Assembly: GCA_002435955.1 (NCBI GenBank)
Contig: DIWZ01000008.1
Location: forward strand, 37,168-101,167
Length of the DNA stretch: 64,000 bases
Direction: 5' to 3'
From: Pelobacter sp. UBA6093
GTDB lineage: Bacteria; Desulfobacterota; Desulfuromonadia; Desulfuromonadales; Syntrophotaleaceae
The position numbers and the translations under genes were made by a program. Shown one piece after another: positions 8,103-16,428 of the stretch; within the stretch, counting starts at the first letter, position 1, and each line of letters begins with the position of its first letter. The notes under the pieces are model-generated. The model was not told the origin of the DNA, did no database searches, and saw only the letters and a list, made by a program, of their open reading frames with translations.

Positions 8103-9710
8103 ATGAAAAAACCAGGATTTCTGAGAGGTCGCACTTCCTTGATCGTGCGGTGGTGCCTGGGCATTTTCGCCGCTCTGCTGTTGATCGTCATTCTGGCCCC
8201 CCTTTTCATCGACAAACCCCTCCGGCGGTACGTGGAACGGGGCATGAACGAGGCCCTGGCCGGGTACAACGTCCGCATAGGGGATATCTATCTGTTTCCC
8301 TTCGGCACCGCCATCATGGTCAATGATCTGGTCTTGCGCCAGGAGGCCCACCCCGAACCGCCCGTCGCCGCCTTCCCCAGCATTGTCGCCAGCGTTCACT
8401 GGCGGGAACTGCTCACCGGCAACCTCGTCTCGAGCTGGATCCTGGACGAACCGGAACTTCACCTGAACCTGCAGCAGCTGCGGGCCGAGGCCGAGGATGA
8501 GACCCCGGTCGAAAAACGGGGCTGGCAGGAGGCCATCAAGCGTGTTTACCCCATTAAAATCAACCAGGTGCGGATCGACAACGGCAGCCTGACCTACATC
8601 GACCAGGACCCGGATCGCCCTCTGAAGCTCACCAGGGTAAATCTGACCGCCGGCAATATCCGCAATATCCATTCTCCCGAAGAATCCTATCCCTCCCCCT
8701 TCCGGATGGAGGCGGAGATTTTCGAAAAGGGCCATGGCCTGGTCGAGGGAAAGGCTGATTTCCTGGCCGAGCCGCACCTGGGCGTGGAAGCGCAAATCCG
8801 TCTGCGAGACATCCCCCTTGAGCGACTTCTTCCCGTGACCACCCGGGCCAACGTCCATCTCACCGGCGGAATCCTGGCCGGCGAAGGCCGCGTCGAATAC
8901 TCGCCCCAGGCCAGGCTCGCCCGTCTCGACGACCTGGCCATAGACGGCCTGAAAGTCGATTATGTGCATGTCGCAGCCACCGCCGCGGCGGAAAAACGCC
9001 GGGCGCAAAAGGTGAAAAAAGGCCTGGGGGAAGCCAAGGAGAGTGAATGGCAGTTAAAGGTGGACAACCTGCACCTGACTCGCGGCGCCTTCGGTTTCGT
9101 CAACCAGGCGAAATCGCCTTCCTACCGCGTTTCCCTGAACGACATCGACCTACAGCTAAAAAACCTGTCCAACCGCTTCCGTGCAGGAGAGGCGGAGGCC
9201 CGGCTGGAAGGGCGGTTCATGCAGAGCGGCGACACCTTTGCCAGAGCCGCTTTCCAGCCGACAAAGGAAGGCGTCAATCTGGATGTGCTGGTGGCCATCG
9301 TAGACACTCGGGTGCCGGAAATGAACGATCTGCTGCGGGCCTACACGGGGATGGACGTGGTGGGAGGAACCTTTTCCTTCTATTCGGAAGTCAAGGTTCG
9401 GGGCCGACAGATCGACGGCTACGCCAAGCCGTTATTCAGGGACCTCGACGTCTATGATCCCGTGCAGGAAAGGGGAAAGGGCTTGATCGACAAAATCAAG
9501 GAAGGACTGGCGGAGGCCCTCGCCCAAATCCTGGAAAATCCCCAGGAGAGAATGGCCACCCGGTTCGATCTCTCCGGCACGGTGGAAGACCCCGAAGCCA
9601 GCACTTGGCAGATCATCCTGCAATTGATCCGAAACGGCTTCTTCAAGGCGATTCTTCCGGGATTCGAAAACCGGGAGGGGGGAAAGGGGGACGGAAACGG
9701 CGGAGAGTAA
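8103..9710 (+). CDS. DUF748 / AsmA-like envelope protein
   Basis: The 535-residue protein has one N-terminal membrane helix (about residues 17-37, ending LAPLFIDKPLRRYV), then long beta-rich sequence of the DUF748 type. Visible segments are IKINQVRIDNGSLTYID, LTRVNLTAGNIRNI and FNDIDLQLKNL-like repeats. The AsmA/DUF748 superfamily comprises inner-membrane-anchored, periplasm-spanning proteins implicated in lipid transport or outer-membrane maintenance. The C-terminal tail is Gly-rich. A second AsmA-type protein is encoded at 26272-27696. Family assignment is good; the specific role is inference. Confidence 0.82.
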   Translation: MKKPGFLRGRTSLIVRWCLGIFAALLLIVILAPLFIDKPLRRYVERGMNEALAGYNVRIGDIYLFPFGTAIMVNDLVLRQEAHPEPPVAAFPSIVASVHWRELLTGNLVSSWILDEPELHLNLQQLRAEAEDETPVEKRGWQEAIKRVYPIKINQVRIDNGSLTYIDQDPDRPLKLTRVNLTAGNIRNIHSPEESYPSPFRMEAEIFEKGHGLVEGKADFLAEPHLGVEAQIRLRDIPLERLLPVTTRANVHLTGGILAGEGRVEYSPQARLARLDDLAIDGLKVDYVHVAATAAAEKRRAQKVKKGLGEAKESEWQLKVDNLHLTRGAFGFVNQAKSPSYRVSLNDIDLQLKNLSNRFRAGEAEARLEGRFMQSGDTFARAAFQPTKEGVNLDVLVAIVDTRVPEMNDLLRAYTGMDVVGGTFSFYSEVKVRGRQIDGYAKPLFRDLDVYDPVQERGKGLIDKIKEGLAEALAQILENPQERMATRFDLSGTVEDPEASTWQIILQLIRNGFFKAILPGFENREGGKGDGNGGE

Positions 9711-10091
9711 ACTGAAAGGCCTTACCGGTTGCATCGCTGCCTCAACCACTGCTATGAAAGGGTGCGGGTTGAAGAACAGCGAAGGGTTTCCTCGATGGAG
9801 GTATTTAATGGAGCAAAGGAAGTTTCTGGTTAGGCTCGTCCGTCCGGTTTTCGAGGTCGCGGTGGTTGAGTGCGGTTGTGCGGGGTCGGACCAAGGCAAC
9901 TTATTGAAGGGTCTAATCTTTTGAAATTGTTTGGTAGACCGCATGTGTCCAGTTGATCGCTACGATACCTCATTTCAATCTGGTCGCGATAAGAATGCCC
10001 GCTTCCTAAAATAAGCGATTCCCACGCACCTGAGACCACGATCACATCACCTGCCGGAGTTTGACATGTTCCTGCCCTATAAGGATTCCCC
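9711..10091. other. non-coding stretch
   Basis: About 380 bases between the DUF748 gene and the next plus-strand gene. Short frames exist but none has a convincing start, ribosome site or recognisable sequence. No tRNA or terminator was identified. Confidence 0.4.
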
Positions 10092-11375
10092 ATGCGACGT
10101 TTCGCCAATTTTTATATCGTCCTGTTCTTGATCGATGCCGGTCTATCGCTGACCGACGAACTCTTGTCAGCGTTCGTTGCACATCTGCCGGCTCTCTCCG
10201 CGGCCCGCAATCTCGTCGCCTTTCTGGTGATCGTTCTTTCCCTGGTGGTTTATTCCCTTCTGGGAATCGATCAGCGGCTGCCGAAACGGGTTTTTCTACC
10301 ACTAACCCTGTACGCCTTCTGGTGCTCCCTGGCGCTGTGGCCGCTGTTGGGTATGATCCCCCGAGAATTCCTGGGGTTGACGGCGGCCTTCGGGCAGGTT
10401 CTCATCGGCGGCGTCGCCCTGATTGCGCTACGCAGTTCTTACGGGCGCAACCTGCTGCCCGCGGAGCTTTTTCAGCGGCCGCTGTTCAGCTGGCGCAACA
10501 CTCTTGTCTTTTCGGCTGTCAACCTGCTGCTGCTCCCCCTGATGCTGGTCTATTCGTTGATGGCGACGGCCGGCTTCTATCTCGACGAGGCGACCGCCGG
10601 TTTTATGCGGGTAAGTCCGGTCGGCATTTACACCTCCGAGCGCAGTTATCATTACGATGGCAAGGAGGTGCGCCTGGTGGCGATGATGCATATCGCCCGC
10701 AAGGAGTTTTACCAGGAACTGGTCGCTTCGCTGCCGGCGGAAGGGACGATCATTCTCGCTGAGGGGGTGACCGACCAGGATCGGCTGCTGAAGAGCCGGT
10801 TTCATTTCGACAGGCTGGCCAGTCTGGCCGGCCTCAGTTCCCAGAAGACGATGCACCTCGATGGCAATCTGCTAAAACTGGACGACCTGGAACCGGCGGA
10901 TGAACGCGCGCGGGATGAGACCAAACCGGATGTCGTGCGGGCCGACTTGGATATCAATCGCTTCGACCCGCAGACGGTCGAGTTTCTCAACGTCCTCGCC
11001 CGTACCCTGTATGGTGACAAACCACTGGCGCAGGGATTCGCGGCATATTCCGACTGGGTTCAGGTCCATGGAACACCGGAGGTGTTTTCGGGTGTGATGG
11101 ACGATATTCTCCACAAGCGCAACGAGGTGGTGATCGATGCCCTGCAGCGCAGCCTGGATCGCTACAACACCATCGTCGTTCCCTGGGGAGGGATGCACAT
11201 GCCGGCCATCGAGGCGGCGGTACTGGAGCAGGGGTTTGCCCCAGGGGATAAAAAGGAGCGGCTGTTGTTCGCCTTCAGCACCATCCCCTTTACCGCTTTG
11301 TGGCAAGGGATGTCGGCTCCAGCCGGGCAGGAAGGCGAGATGCAAGGAACTGAGGGGGCCGGCTCTGCAGAGTGA
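10092..11375 (+). CDS. membrane protein with TraB/ChaN-like domain
   Basis: The first 165 residues hold five or so membrane helices. The soluble part begins VGIYTSERSYHYDGKEVRLVAMMHIARKEF and contains LPAEGTIILAEGVTD and, near the C-terminus, TIVVPWGGMHMPAIEAAV. The MMHIA...AEG...GGMHM pattern is that of the EreA/ChaN/TraB-TIKI superfamily, whose conserved His and Glu may bind metal. The reaction is not predictable; a membrane-tethered hydrolase or protease-like activity is plausible. The tail is low-complexity. Start ATG 10092 follows an AAGGA-type site. Confidence 0.65.
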   Translation: MRRFANFYIVLFLIDAGLSLTDELLSAFVAHLPALSAARNLVAFLVIVLSLVVYSLLGIDQRLPKRVFLPLTLYAFWCSLALWPLLGMIPREFLGLTAAFGQVLIGGVALIALRSSYGRNLLPAELFQRPLFSWRNTLVFSAVNLLLLPLMLVYSLMATAGFYLDEATAGFMRVSPVGIYTSERSYHYDGKEVRLVAMMHIARKEFYQELVASLPAEGTIILAEGVTDQDRLLKSRFHFDRLASLAGLSSQKTMHLDGNLLKLDDLEPADERARDETKPDVVRADLDINRFDPQTVEFLNVLARTLYGDKPLAQGFAAYSDWVQVHGTPEVFSGVMDDILHKRNEVVIDALQRSLDRYNTIVVPWGGMHMPAIEAAVLEQGFAPGDKKERLLFAFSTIPFTALWQGMSAPAGQEGEMQGTEGAGSAE

Positions 11376-11512
11376 TATGCGTACCGGGACGGGCAAGAAG
11401 CTGAGGGTGAAAGCTCGGGCATGTACTGGGCGCCGTTGGTGAGACCCTGTGTTGCAACGATTGAATTCATGACCCGCGCTGATGGGAGGGTAAGTCATCA
11501 TGGAGGGCAAAC

Positions 11513-11860
11513 ATGAGTGAGGGGTTCATTCCGCCGCATGGCGGCTATCAGAACTTGCTTTCGTACCGCAAGGCGGAGATCGTCTACGACGCCACGGTTT
11601 TTTTCTGTGAGCGCTATATTGACCGCTTCAGCCGCACCCGTGACCAGATGGTTCAGGCTGCCGGCTCGGGGAAACAGAATATTATCGAGGGGAGCATGGC
11701 CTCGGGAACCTCCAAGGAGAGCGATATCAAGCTGACTAACGTGGCCCGCGCCAGCCTGGAAGAGTTGCTTGCCGACTATCGCGACTTTTTGCGAACGGGG
11801 GGCTTGCGCCTGTGGGATAAAAGCAGCAAGGAAGCGGTGTTTGTGCGCAGACTGGGGTGA
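11513..11860 (+). CDS. four-helix-bundle (23S rRNA IVP-like) protein, C-terminally truncated
   Basis: The 115 residues match the four-helix-bundle family first known from 23S rRNA intervening sequences: SYRKAEIVYDATVFFCERYI, then DQMVQAAGSGKQNIIEGSMA and SGTSKESDIKLTNVARASLE. Full-length relatives carry about 70 further residues after LRLWDKSSKEAVFVRRLG, but here a TGA follows immediately, and no frame afterwards restores the family sequence convincingly. No rRNA is nearby. The start has a GAGGGC ribosome site. The product may be a truncated bundle or a decaying gene. Confidence 0.8.
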   Translation: MSEGFIPPHGGYQNLLSYRKAEIVYDATVFFCERYIDRFSRTRDQMVQAAGSGKQNIIEGSMASGTSKESDIKLTNVARASLEELLADYRDFLRTGGLRLWDKSSKEAVFVRRLG

Positions 11861-11943
11861 GAAAGAAACCCCAGTGACCCTCGACGGGCGCAACGAGTGG
11901 TATCTATGGTGGGTCCCTCTGCCTCTGCGTTTTGCCAGAGAGT

Positions 11944-13107
11944 TTACTGGTACTGGATATAGAGAGGCTGGGGGTTCAATCTGAGCACCTCGGCTGGCGT
12001 CATCAACCGATCGCCCTTTTTTGTGTCGTTATGGAGGAAGAGTTTGAATCCGGCATATTGGACCGGTTCGGCTACTATATAGCTCTTGTATGTATCCCGC
12101 TTCAGAGAAGGATTTCCCCAGCCGTCCATATGCATGACGATCTGGGTTTCGGGACTCAGTGCGATTTCACGGAAGTTGGTGACGCCGTTGCGGGTGAAGC
12201 GGTGCACCGTCAGAACCTTGGGGGGGAGCTTGTGCTTTTTCACAAGCTCCCGCAAATAACTGGTGACGTAGTTCACTTCCGCAGCATCAAAGGTACCCAT
12301 TTTTGTCCCCGGCACCGCACGGGTTTTGACCAGGTTGAACTCCGGGTCGATCCCCAGGTGCACGTCCGGATTTTTCAGTATCCACTCGAAGCGTGGCAGA
12401 ATCTCGCGGATATCGTCATGTCCGGTTTGAATGTCGATGAACAAAAGAGCGTTGGCCTCCTTTGCCCAATCATAGACCTGGTTGACGATTTCGTCGGTCA
12501 TGATCATGCGGTATTTCCCGGCTTTGCCCGGCGTGACCTGCGCCGTTACCGCGATCAGGTGCAGGGCGGGCTGGACCTGCACGGATGGGTCCGCCGCTTG
12601 CCAGATGGCCACTTCCTGCCGCAGTTGATGCAGCATGTCCTCCTTGGAGGACTTGCCCAGAATCCCCATCCGCCAGGAAAGAGGATTGCCGTAGAAGGCC
12701 AGGATGCGCTTTTGAGGCAGGATGGCTCCCGGAAGGGGCGCAGGGCAGTTTACCGGCCATCCGCTCAGTCGGGCGAACTCGGGGTCTTCTCCGGCCCGGT
12801 ATTTGATCCTGGGAGCCGGGGCCGATTTGGCGCTTTGCTCCGCAGCCGGGGTCAAGACAGAGGGGGCGACCTCGTTTGCACTGTTGGATAAGCCAGTGCT
12901 GGGAAGGGGAATTTCCTCGGCCGGGTGTTGGTGCTCCGGATCGATGGCGGCAGGAGTGGTTGCAGGCGCCCGATGACTGGCATTGCGAGTGTTTGGCCAG
13001 GACAGGTACCCATTCCGGTACGCCGTCAAGGCGAGAATAAAAGCGAGCAGGGTGAGCACCAGGGAGACAATAAGCAAATTGGATAGGGTTATGCCTGCGG
13101 TTTTCAA
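11944..13107 (-). CDS. membrane-anchored uncharacterised protein, possible TIM-barrel fold
   Basis: The 387-residue protein has an N-terminal membrane anchor (about residues 8-28), a Pro/Ala/Ser-rich linker to about residue 105, and a compact C-terminal domain. Motifs there include ILAFYGNPLSWRMGILG, ALHLIAVTAQ, LLFIDIQTGHDDIREILPR, HLGIDPEFNL and VLTVHRFTRNGV. The periodic beta-strand-plus-acid pattern (FIDIQ, GIDPEF, LTVHRF, VMHMDGWG) looks like a TIM barrel of glycoside-hydrolase type, but I cannot name a family. It probably acts in the periplasm. The gene ends convergent with the four-helix-bundle gene. Confidence 0.6.
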   Translation of the reverse strand: MKTAGITLSNLLIVSLVLTLLAFILALTAYRNGYLSWPNTRNASHRAPATTPAAIDPEHQHPAEEIPLPSTGLSNSANEVAPSVLTPAAEQSAKSAPAPRIKYRAGEDPEFARLSGWPVNCPAPLPGAILPQKRILAFYGNPLSWRMGILGKSSKEDMLHQLRQEVAIWQAADPSVQVQPALHLIAVTAQVTPGKAGKYRMIMTDEIVNQVYDWAKEANALLFIDIQTGHDDIREILPRFEWILKNPDVHLGIDPEFNLVKTRAVPGTKMGTFDAAEVNYVTSYLRELVKKHKLPPKVLTVHRFTRNGVTNFREIALSPETQIVMHMDGWGNPSLKRDTYKSYIVAEPVQYAGFKLFLHNDTKKGDRLMTPAEVLRLNPQPLYIQYQ

Positions 13108-13593
13108 AAAAGATTCCTAAAAATGAGGGTAAAGGCCGGAATAACAGTGGCTTGGAAGCCTCTGTTATTCGGGCGAAAGTTTGACTCGCGAGACCCGATG
13201 AATCACCGTATGCAAACTTCGATCCAGGCTCTAAATCTTTGGGACTGGGCCTGAAAAGCCGAGATGCTTACCATTTCCCTCCTTCCTTACCCATGTAAAA
13301 TGACCAAATTTGTCAGTTACAGTCTTCCTCTCACGGGGCAAGAATTTGAAACCTTAGCCCGACCGGGACCGGCGTGGCAAGGGAAACTGCGAAGGTTGGC
13401 ACTGGCCTCTATGTTTTTGTCTTCCATTGTACTGCGCGAATGCGATTTGCGGCAATGAAAGATCCAGGGGATGAACTATTTCATGCTGGCAAGCGAGAAT
13501 CTGAAGATTTTTCTTCATCACACTTTAAAAAAATATTAAATTAGATAAAAATTTTATGGAATGCACAATCTAACTAGTGTTGGAGGGAAAAAT
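13108..13593. other. divergent intergenic region
   Basis: About 490 bases between the divergently transcribed gene ending at 11944 and the rhombotarget lipoprotein. The right end (about 13525-13558) is very AT-rich and probably carries the lipoprotein promoter, although no clean -35/-10 pair stands out. A 64-codon frame at 13264-13458 has no support. Confidence 0.4.
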
Positions 13594-14442
13594 ATGCGCG
13601 TAACGTCTATCGTTGTTTCCTTGATCTTGAGCGCTCTGCTCATCTCCACGCTGGCGGCCTGCGTCAGATTCACCGACAAAGCACGCAGCCGCTACGCCAG
13701 CAGTGTCGTCGATTACCTTTATCCCCAAAAAGAGGTTGCGGAAATTCCCTCCATCCCCCAGCTGTCCTTGCCGCTGCGGGTCGGCGTTGCCTTTGTGCCG
13801 GAATCCTCTCGCATGTCCCGTCCTGACAGTCTGTCCGAAAAGGACAAGCTGGACCTCATGCAGCGCATCTCCGCCGAATTCCGGAGCCTGCCATTTGTCA
13901 AGGACATCGAGCTTATCCCTTCGGCCTATCTCATGCCGGGCGGCAGTTTTACCAATCTGGACCAGATAAGGACGATGTACGGGGTCGACGTCATGGCGCT
14001 GCTCTCCTTCGACCAGGTGCAGCATACCGACGAAGGGCTGTTGTCCCTGTCTTACTGGACCATTGTTGGCGCCTATGTCATCCGGGGCGAAAAAAATGAC
14101 ACCAGCACCATGATGGATGCGGCGGTGTACGATATCGCCAGCAGGAAGATGCTGTTTCGGGCGCCGGGCACCAGCCACGTCAAGGGCTCGGCGACCCTGG
14201 TGAATCTACCGGAGCAGTTGCGAGCGGATTCGGCGGAAGGCTTCAGTTTGGCCGCCGACAACCTGGTGGTGAACCTGAATGGTGAGCTGCAGCGGTTTCA
14301 GGCGAAGGTGAAAGAACAGCCGGAAGAGTATGTAGTGCGCCACAAAGCGGGCTATACCGGTGGCGGAAGCCTGGGCGGCACCTTTGCCCTGGCGCTTCTT
14401 GGACTGGGGGGATTGGCCCTGTGGCGCAACAAAAAGGGATGA
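13594..14442 (+). CDS. rhombotarget lipoprotein (GlyGly-CTERM)
   Basis: This 282-residue protein has a lipoprotein signal with lipobox LAAC (Cys23). The central domain includes PLRVGVAFVPESS and DVMALLSFDQVQHTDEG. The C-terminus is a sorting signal: GGGSLGG, a hydrophobic helix, then basic RNKKG. This GlyGly-CTERM tail is the substrate signal of rhombosortase, and the neighbour at 14439 encodes one. The pair is the known rhombotarget-lipoprotein/rhombosortase dyad. The protein would be lipidated at one end and cleaved at the other. ATG 13594 (GGAGGG site) is chosen over 13561 because it starts the signal peptide. Confidence 0.9.
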   Translation: MRVTSIVVSLILSALLISTLAACVRFTDKARSRYASSVVDYLYPQKEVAEIPSIPQLSLPLRVGVAFVPESSRMSRPDSLSEKDKLDLMQRISAEFRSLPFVKDIELIPSAYLMPGGSFTNLDQIRTMYGVDVMALLSFDQVQHTDEGLLSLSYWTIVGAYVIRGEKNDTSTMMDAAVYDIASRKMLFRAPGTSHVKGSATLVNLPEQLRADSAEGFSLAADNLVVNLNGELQRFQAKVKEQPEEYVVRHKAGYTGGGSLGGTFALALLGLGGLALWRNKKG

Positions 14443-15038
14443 GATTGCGCCTCCCGACCCTGACCCTGTCCCTCGTCGGAATGGCGCTGCTCGTCTACCC
14501 AATCCCGTCACTGAGCGAACTTCTGGTGTATGACCGACAGGCGATCCTGGCAGGTCAATGGTGGCGCGTCGGAACCGCCCCTCTGGTGCATTTCTCGTTC
14601 AGCCACCTGGGGTGGGATTTGCTCGTTTTCGGTGCCGCGGGGTGGGCGATCGAAACCGCCCGCTACCGAAAATTCTGGCTTGTGTGCGCGATTGCGGCCG
14701 TCGGGCCTGGCTTGCTTTATCTTCTGACTGCGCCGCAGTTGGCAGTTTATGGCGGGCTCTCCGGACTGGCCACCGGCGCGGTGGCCTACCTGTGTCTCTG
14801 TGCGATTTGCACTGGGGGAAAAAGCAGTCCGATTTGGCTGGTCATCCTGGTGCTGATGGGGATAAAAATTCTGGCTGAAGCTGTCGGGGATGAGGCAATT
14901 TTCGTGCGGGCAGGCGGCATCCCGTTTCGGGTGCTCCCTTTGGTACACCTCGTGGGCGTTTTGGGCGCGGTAGTCGCCAGGCTTTGCAGTTTCTTTTCCT
15001 CCAACCAATCACCCGGGAGCCTGTCGGACTATCCATGA
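14439..15038 (+). CDS. rrtA: rhombosortase (rhomboid-family GlyGly-CTERM protease)
   Basis: A 199-residue rhomboid-like intramembrane Ser protease with about six membrane helices. Key motifs are WWRVGTAPLVHFSFSHLGWD (loop and helix 2), the nucleophile motif YGGLSGLATG, and the His partner in LVHLVGVLGAVV. Its start overlaps the stop of the rhombotarget gene by four bases (ATGA), giving tight coupling; I prefer this to ATG 14421. Its predicted job is to cleave the GlyGly-CTERM tail of the upstream lipoprotein. The last codons (LSDYP) are formed by the palindromic repeat at 15021-15072. Confidence 0.9.
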   Translation: MRLRLPTLTLSLVGMALLVYPIPSLSELLVYDRQAILAGQWWRVGTAPLVHFSFSHLGWDLLVFGAAGWAIETARYRKFWLVCAIAAVGPGLLYLLTAPQLAVYGGLSGLATGAVAYLCLCAICTGGKSSPIWLVILVLMGIKILAEAVGDEAIFVRAGGIPFRVLPLVHLVGVLGAVVARLCSFFSSNQSPGSLSDYP

Positions 15039-15072
15039 GCCGGCTGCAAATTCGGCCCGGATAGTCCGACAG
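15021..15072. repeat. REP-like palindrome, copy 1
   Basis: Arms CTGTCGGACTATCC (15021-15034) and GGATAGTCCGACAG (15059-15072) form a 14-base-pair stem around a GC-rich loop. Copies lie at 40609-40664 and, cut by the window edge, 63974-64000. This copy overlaps the end of rrtA, supplies its last codons and could act as terminator or mRNA stabiliser. Confidence 0.85.
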
Positions 15073-15094
15073 CCTCTTGGGCGGATTTTTGGAC

Positions 15095-15125
15095 GGGGTC
15101 TACCACAGGATTTAGCAGGTGGCGG
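15095..15125 (+). repeat. 31-base dispersed repeat, copy 2
   Basis: One mismatch from the copy at 7770-7800, in the same orientation. It lies 22 bases beyond the REP-like palindrome. Confidence 0.75.
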
Positions 15126-15286
15126 GCTTAGGCCGGGTCTCATTGCTGGTGAAGTTGAACCAACCATGAAAGATGCCAGTCGATCGATTGAGAGGCATCC
15201 AGAGTATGTTATACACATTTTGCGGCGTGCCGTCATAAAATATCACGAAAAACCAACCTTTCGATTGAGATGCTGCAGGAGGGATC

Positions 15287-16297
15287 ATGACTGGTAAAGA
15301 TTATAAAATTGTTACTCGGGGAGAAGTCCATCCAGGATTTAATCGTAGCGATGTTGAAGCCAATCTTCGTAAACTTTGCAACTTTAAAGAGGAGCTTATT
15401 CAACAAATCTTTTCGGGGAAACCATTTGTTTTTAAGTCTAAGCTGGATCTTGCCACGGCAACAAAATATAAAAACGCCCTGGACAAGACTGGGCTCGTCT
15501 GTCGCATTTCCCAACCTGAACCAATTTCCGGTAATGCTGATTCAGCTCAACCCAAACCAAAGCCCAAGGTTGTCACTTGCCCCAAATGCCGGACTGAGCA
15601 GGAAGAGGGGATCTGCTGTGTCGCATGCCAGGTGGTCATGAGCAAATACACTCAGAGGCCCCCGGTTCAGAGGTACTCCGATTATGTCGCTCCAGAACAG
15701 TTTTGTGTAAAGGAAAAAGAATCCGGGGGCTTTCCGTTTTTCAAGGTCGTTGTGGGAATTCTGGTTGTTTTAAGCCTGGGTGTCGGCGTCCATGTGTTAA
15801 AGCCGTTCGCTTCAGCTAAAGGAGAGCTGAGTAGTGAGGGTGGGCGTTACGAGAACCACCACTACGGGTTCGCCCTCTCATTCCCCGACACCTGGAACAC
15901 GTACACCGTTGAGGACGCGATCCAGTGCCCGACCATCCGCCGTGAATATGCTGATGCCTACCTCCTGCTGATTAGCCCGACGAACCCTGATCATTGCATG
16001 ATGGTGGTCAATATTTCCGGGGTCACACTCGATGCCTTCGAGCAGATGGGTTGGGAAGGTTTGGTTGAGTCGACCAACAAGCGACACCCGATTTCCTACC
16101 AGAGTGTCGACGATATCAACGGACTTACGGTCTACCGATTAGGTTATGAGATTGCCAGTTCCTACCGGGAAGACACCTACTTCGAAGCAAATGGCACCTT
16201 GATCCAAATATATTTCTATGTGAAGAAGTCTTTTGACACTGAGCAACTGGCTGCTGAAATGCGTAGCCTTCTTGATGATAGCCTGAGTGCGATTTGA
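15287..16297 (+). CDS. uncharacterised protein with zinc ribbon, membrane helix and extracytoplasmic domain
   Basis: The 336-residue protein is modular. Residues 1-80 form a small domain ending FVFKSKLDLATATKYKNALDKTGLVCRI, a pattern I have seen at the N-terminus of other proteobacterial membrane proteins. Residues 98-115 hold two CxxC-type pairs (CPKCRTEQEEGICCVAC). A membrane helix is at about 150-170. The outer domain (about 185-336) contains YGFALSFPDTWNTYTVED, reminiscent of PsbP-like or lipoprotein beta folds. The N-terminus would be cytoplasmic. No function is known; it may couple a cytoplasmic metal-binding module to an envelope domain. It seems monocistronic. Confidence 0.6.
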   Translation: MTGKDYKIVTRGEVHPGFNRSDVEANLRKLCNFKEELIQQIFSGKPFVFKSKLDLATATKYKNALDKTGLVCRISQPEPISGNADSAQPKPKPKVVTCPKCRTEQEEGICCVACQVVMSKYTQRPPVQRYSDYVAPEQFCVKEKESGGFPFFKVVVGILVVLSLGVGVHVLKPFASAKGELSSEGGRYENHHYGFALSFPDTWNTYTVEDAIQCPTIRREYADAYLLLISPTNPDHCMMVVNISGVTLDAFEQMGWEGLVESTNKRHPISYQSVDDINGLTVYRLGYEIASSYREDTYFEANGTLIQIYFYVKKSFDTEQLAAEMRSLLDDSLSAI

Positions 16298-16428
16298 TGA
16301 GGGACTGTAGGATGTGGTGAAATTGGCCTGCGAAGATTGTCGGCAAACTGGAAAAAGGGGCAATGAGCGGCCCCTTGTTTCCACCTCTTTTATTCCTGTT
16401 AGGTACGATTTAGGCCAGCAGGGACGCT

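Noticed and set aside
13264..13458. A 64-codon frame in the gap before the rhombotarget gene.
   Set aside because: No ribosome site, no recognisable sequence and no neighbours in support.
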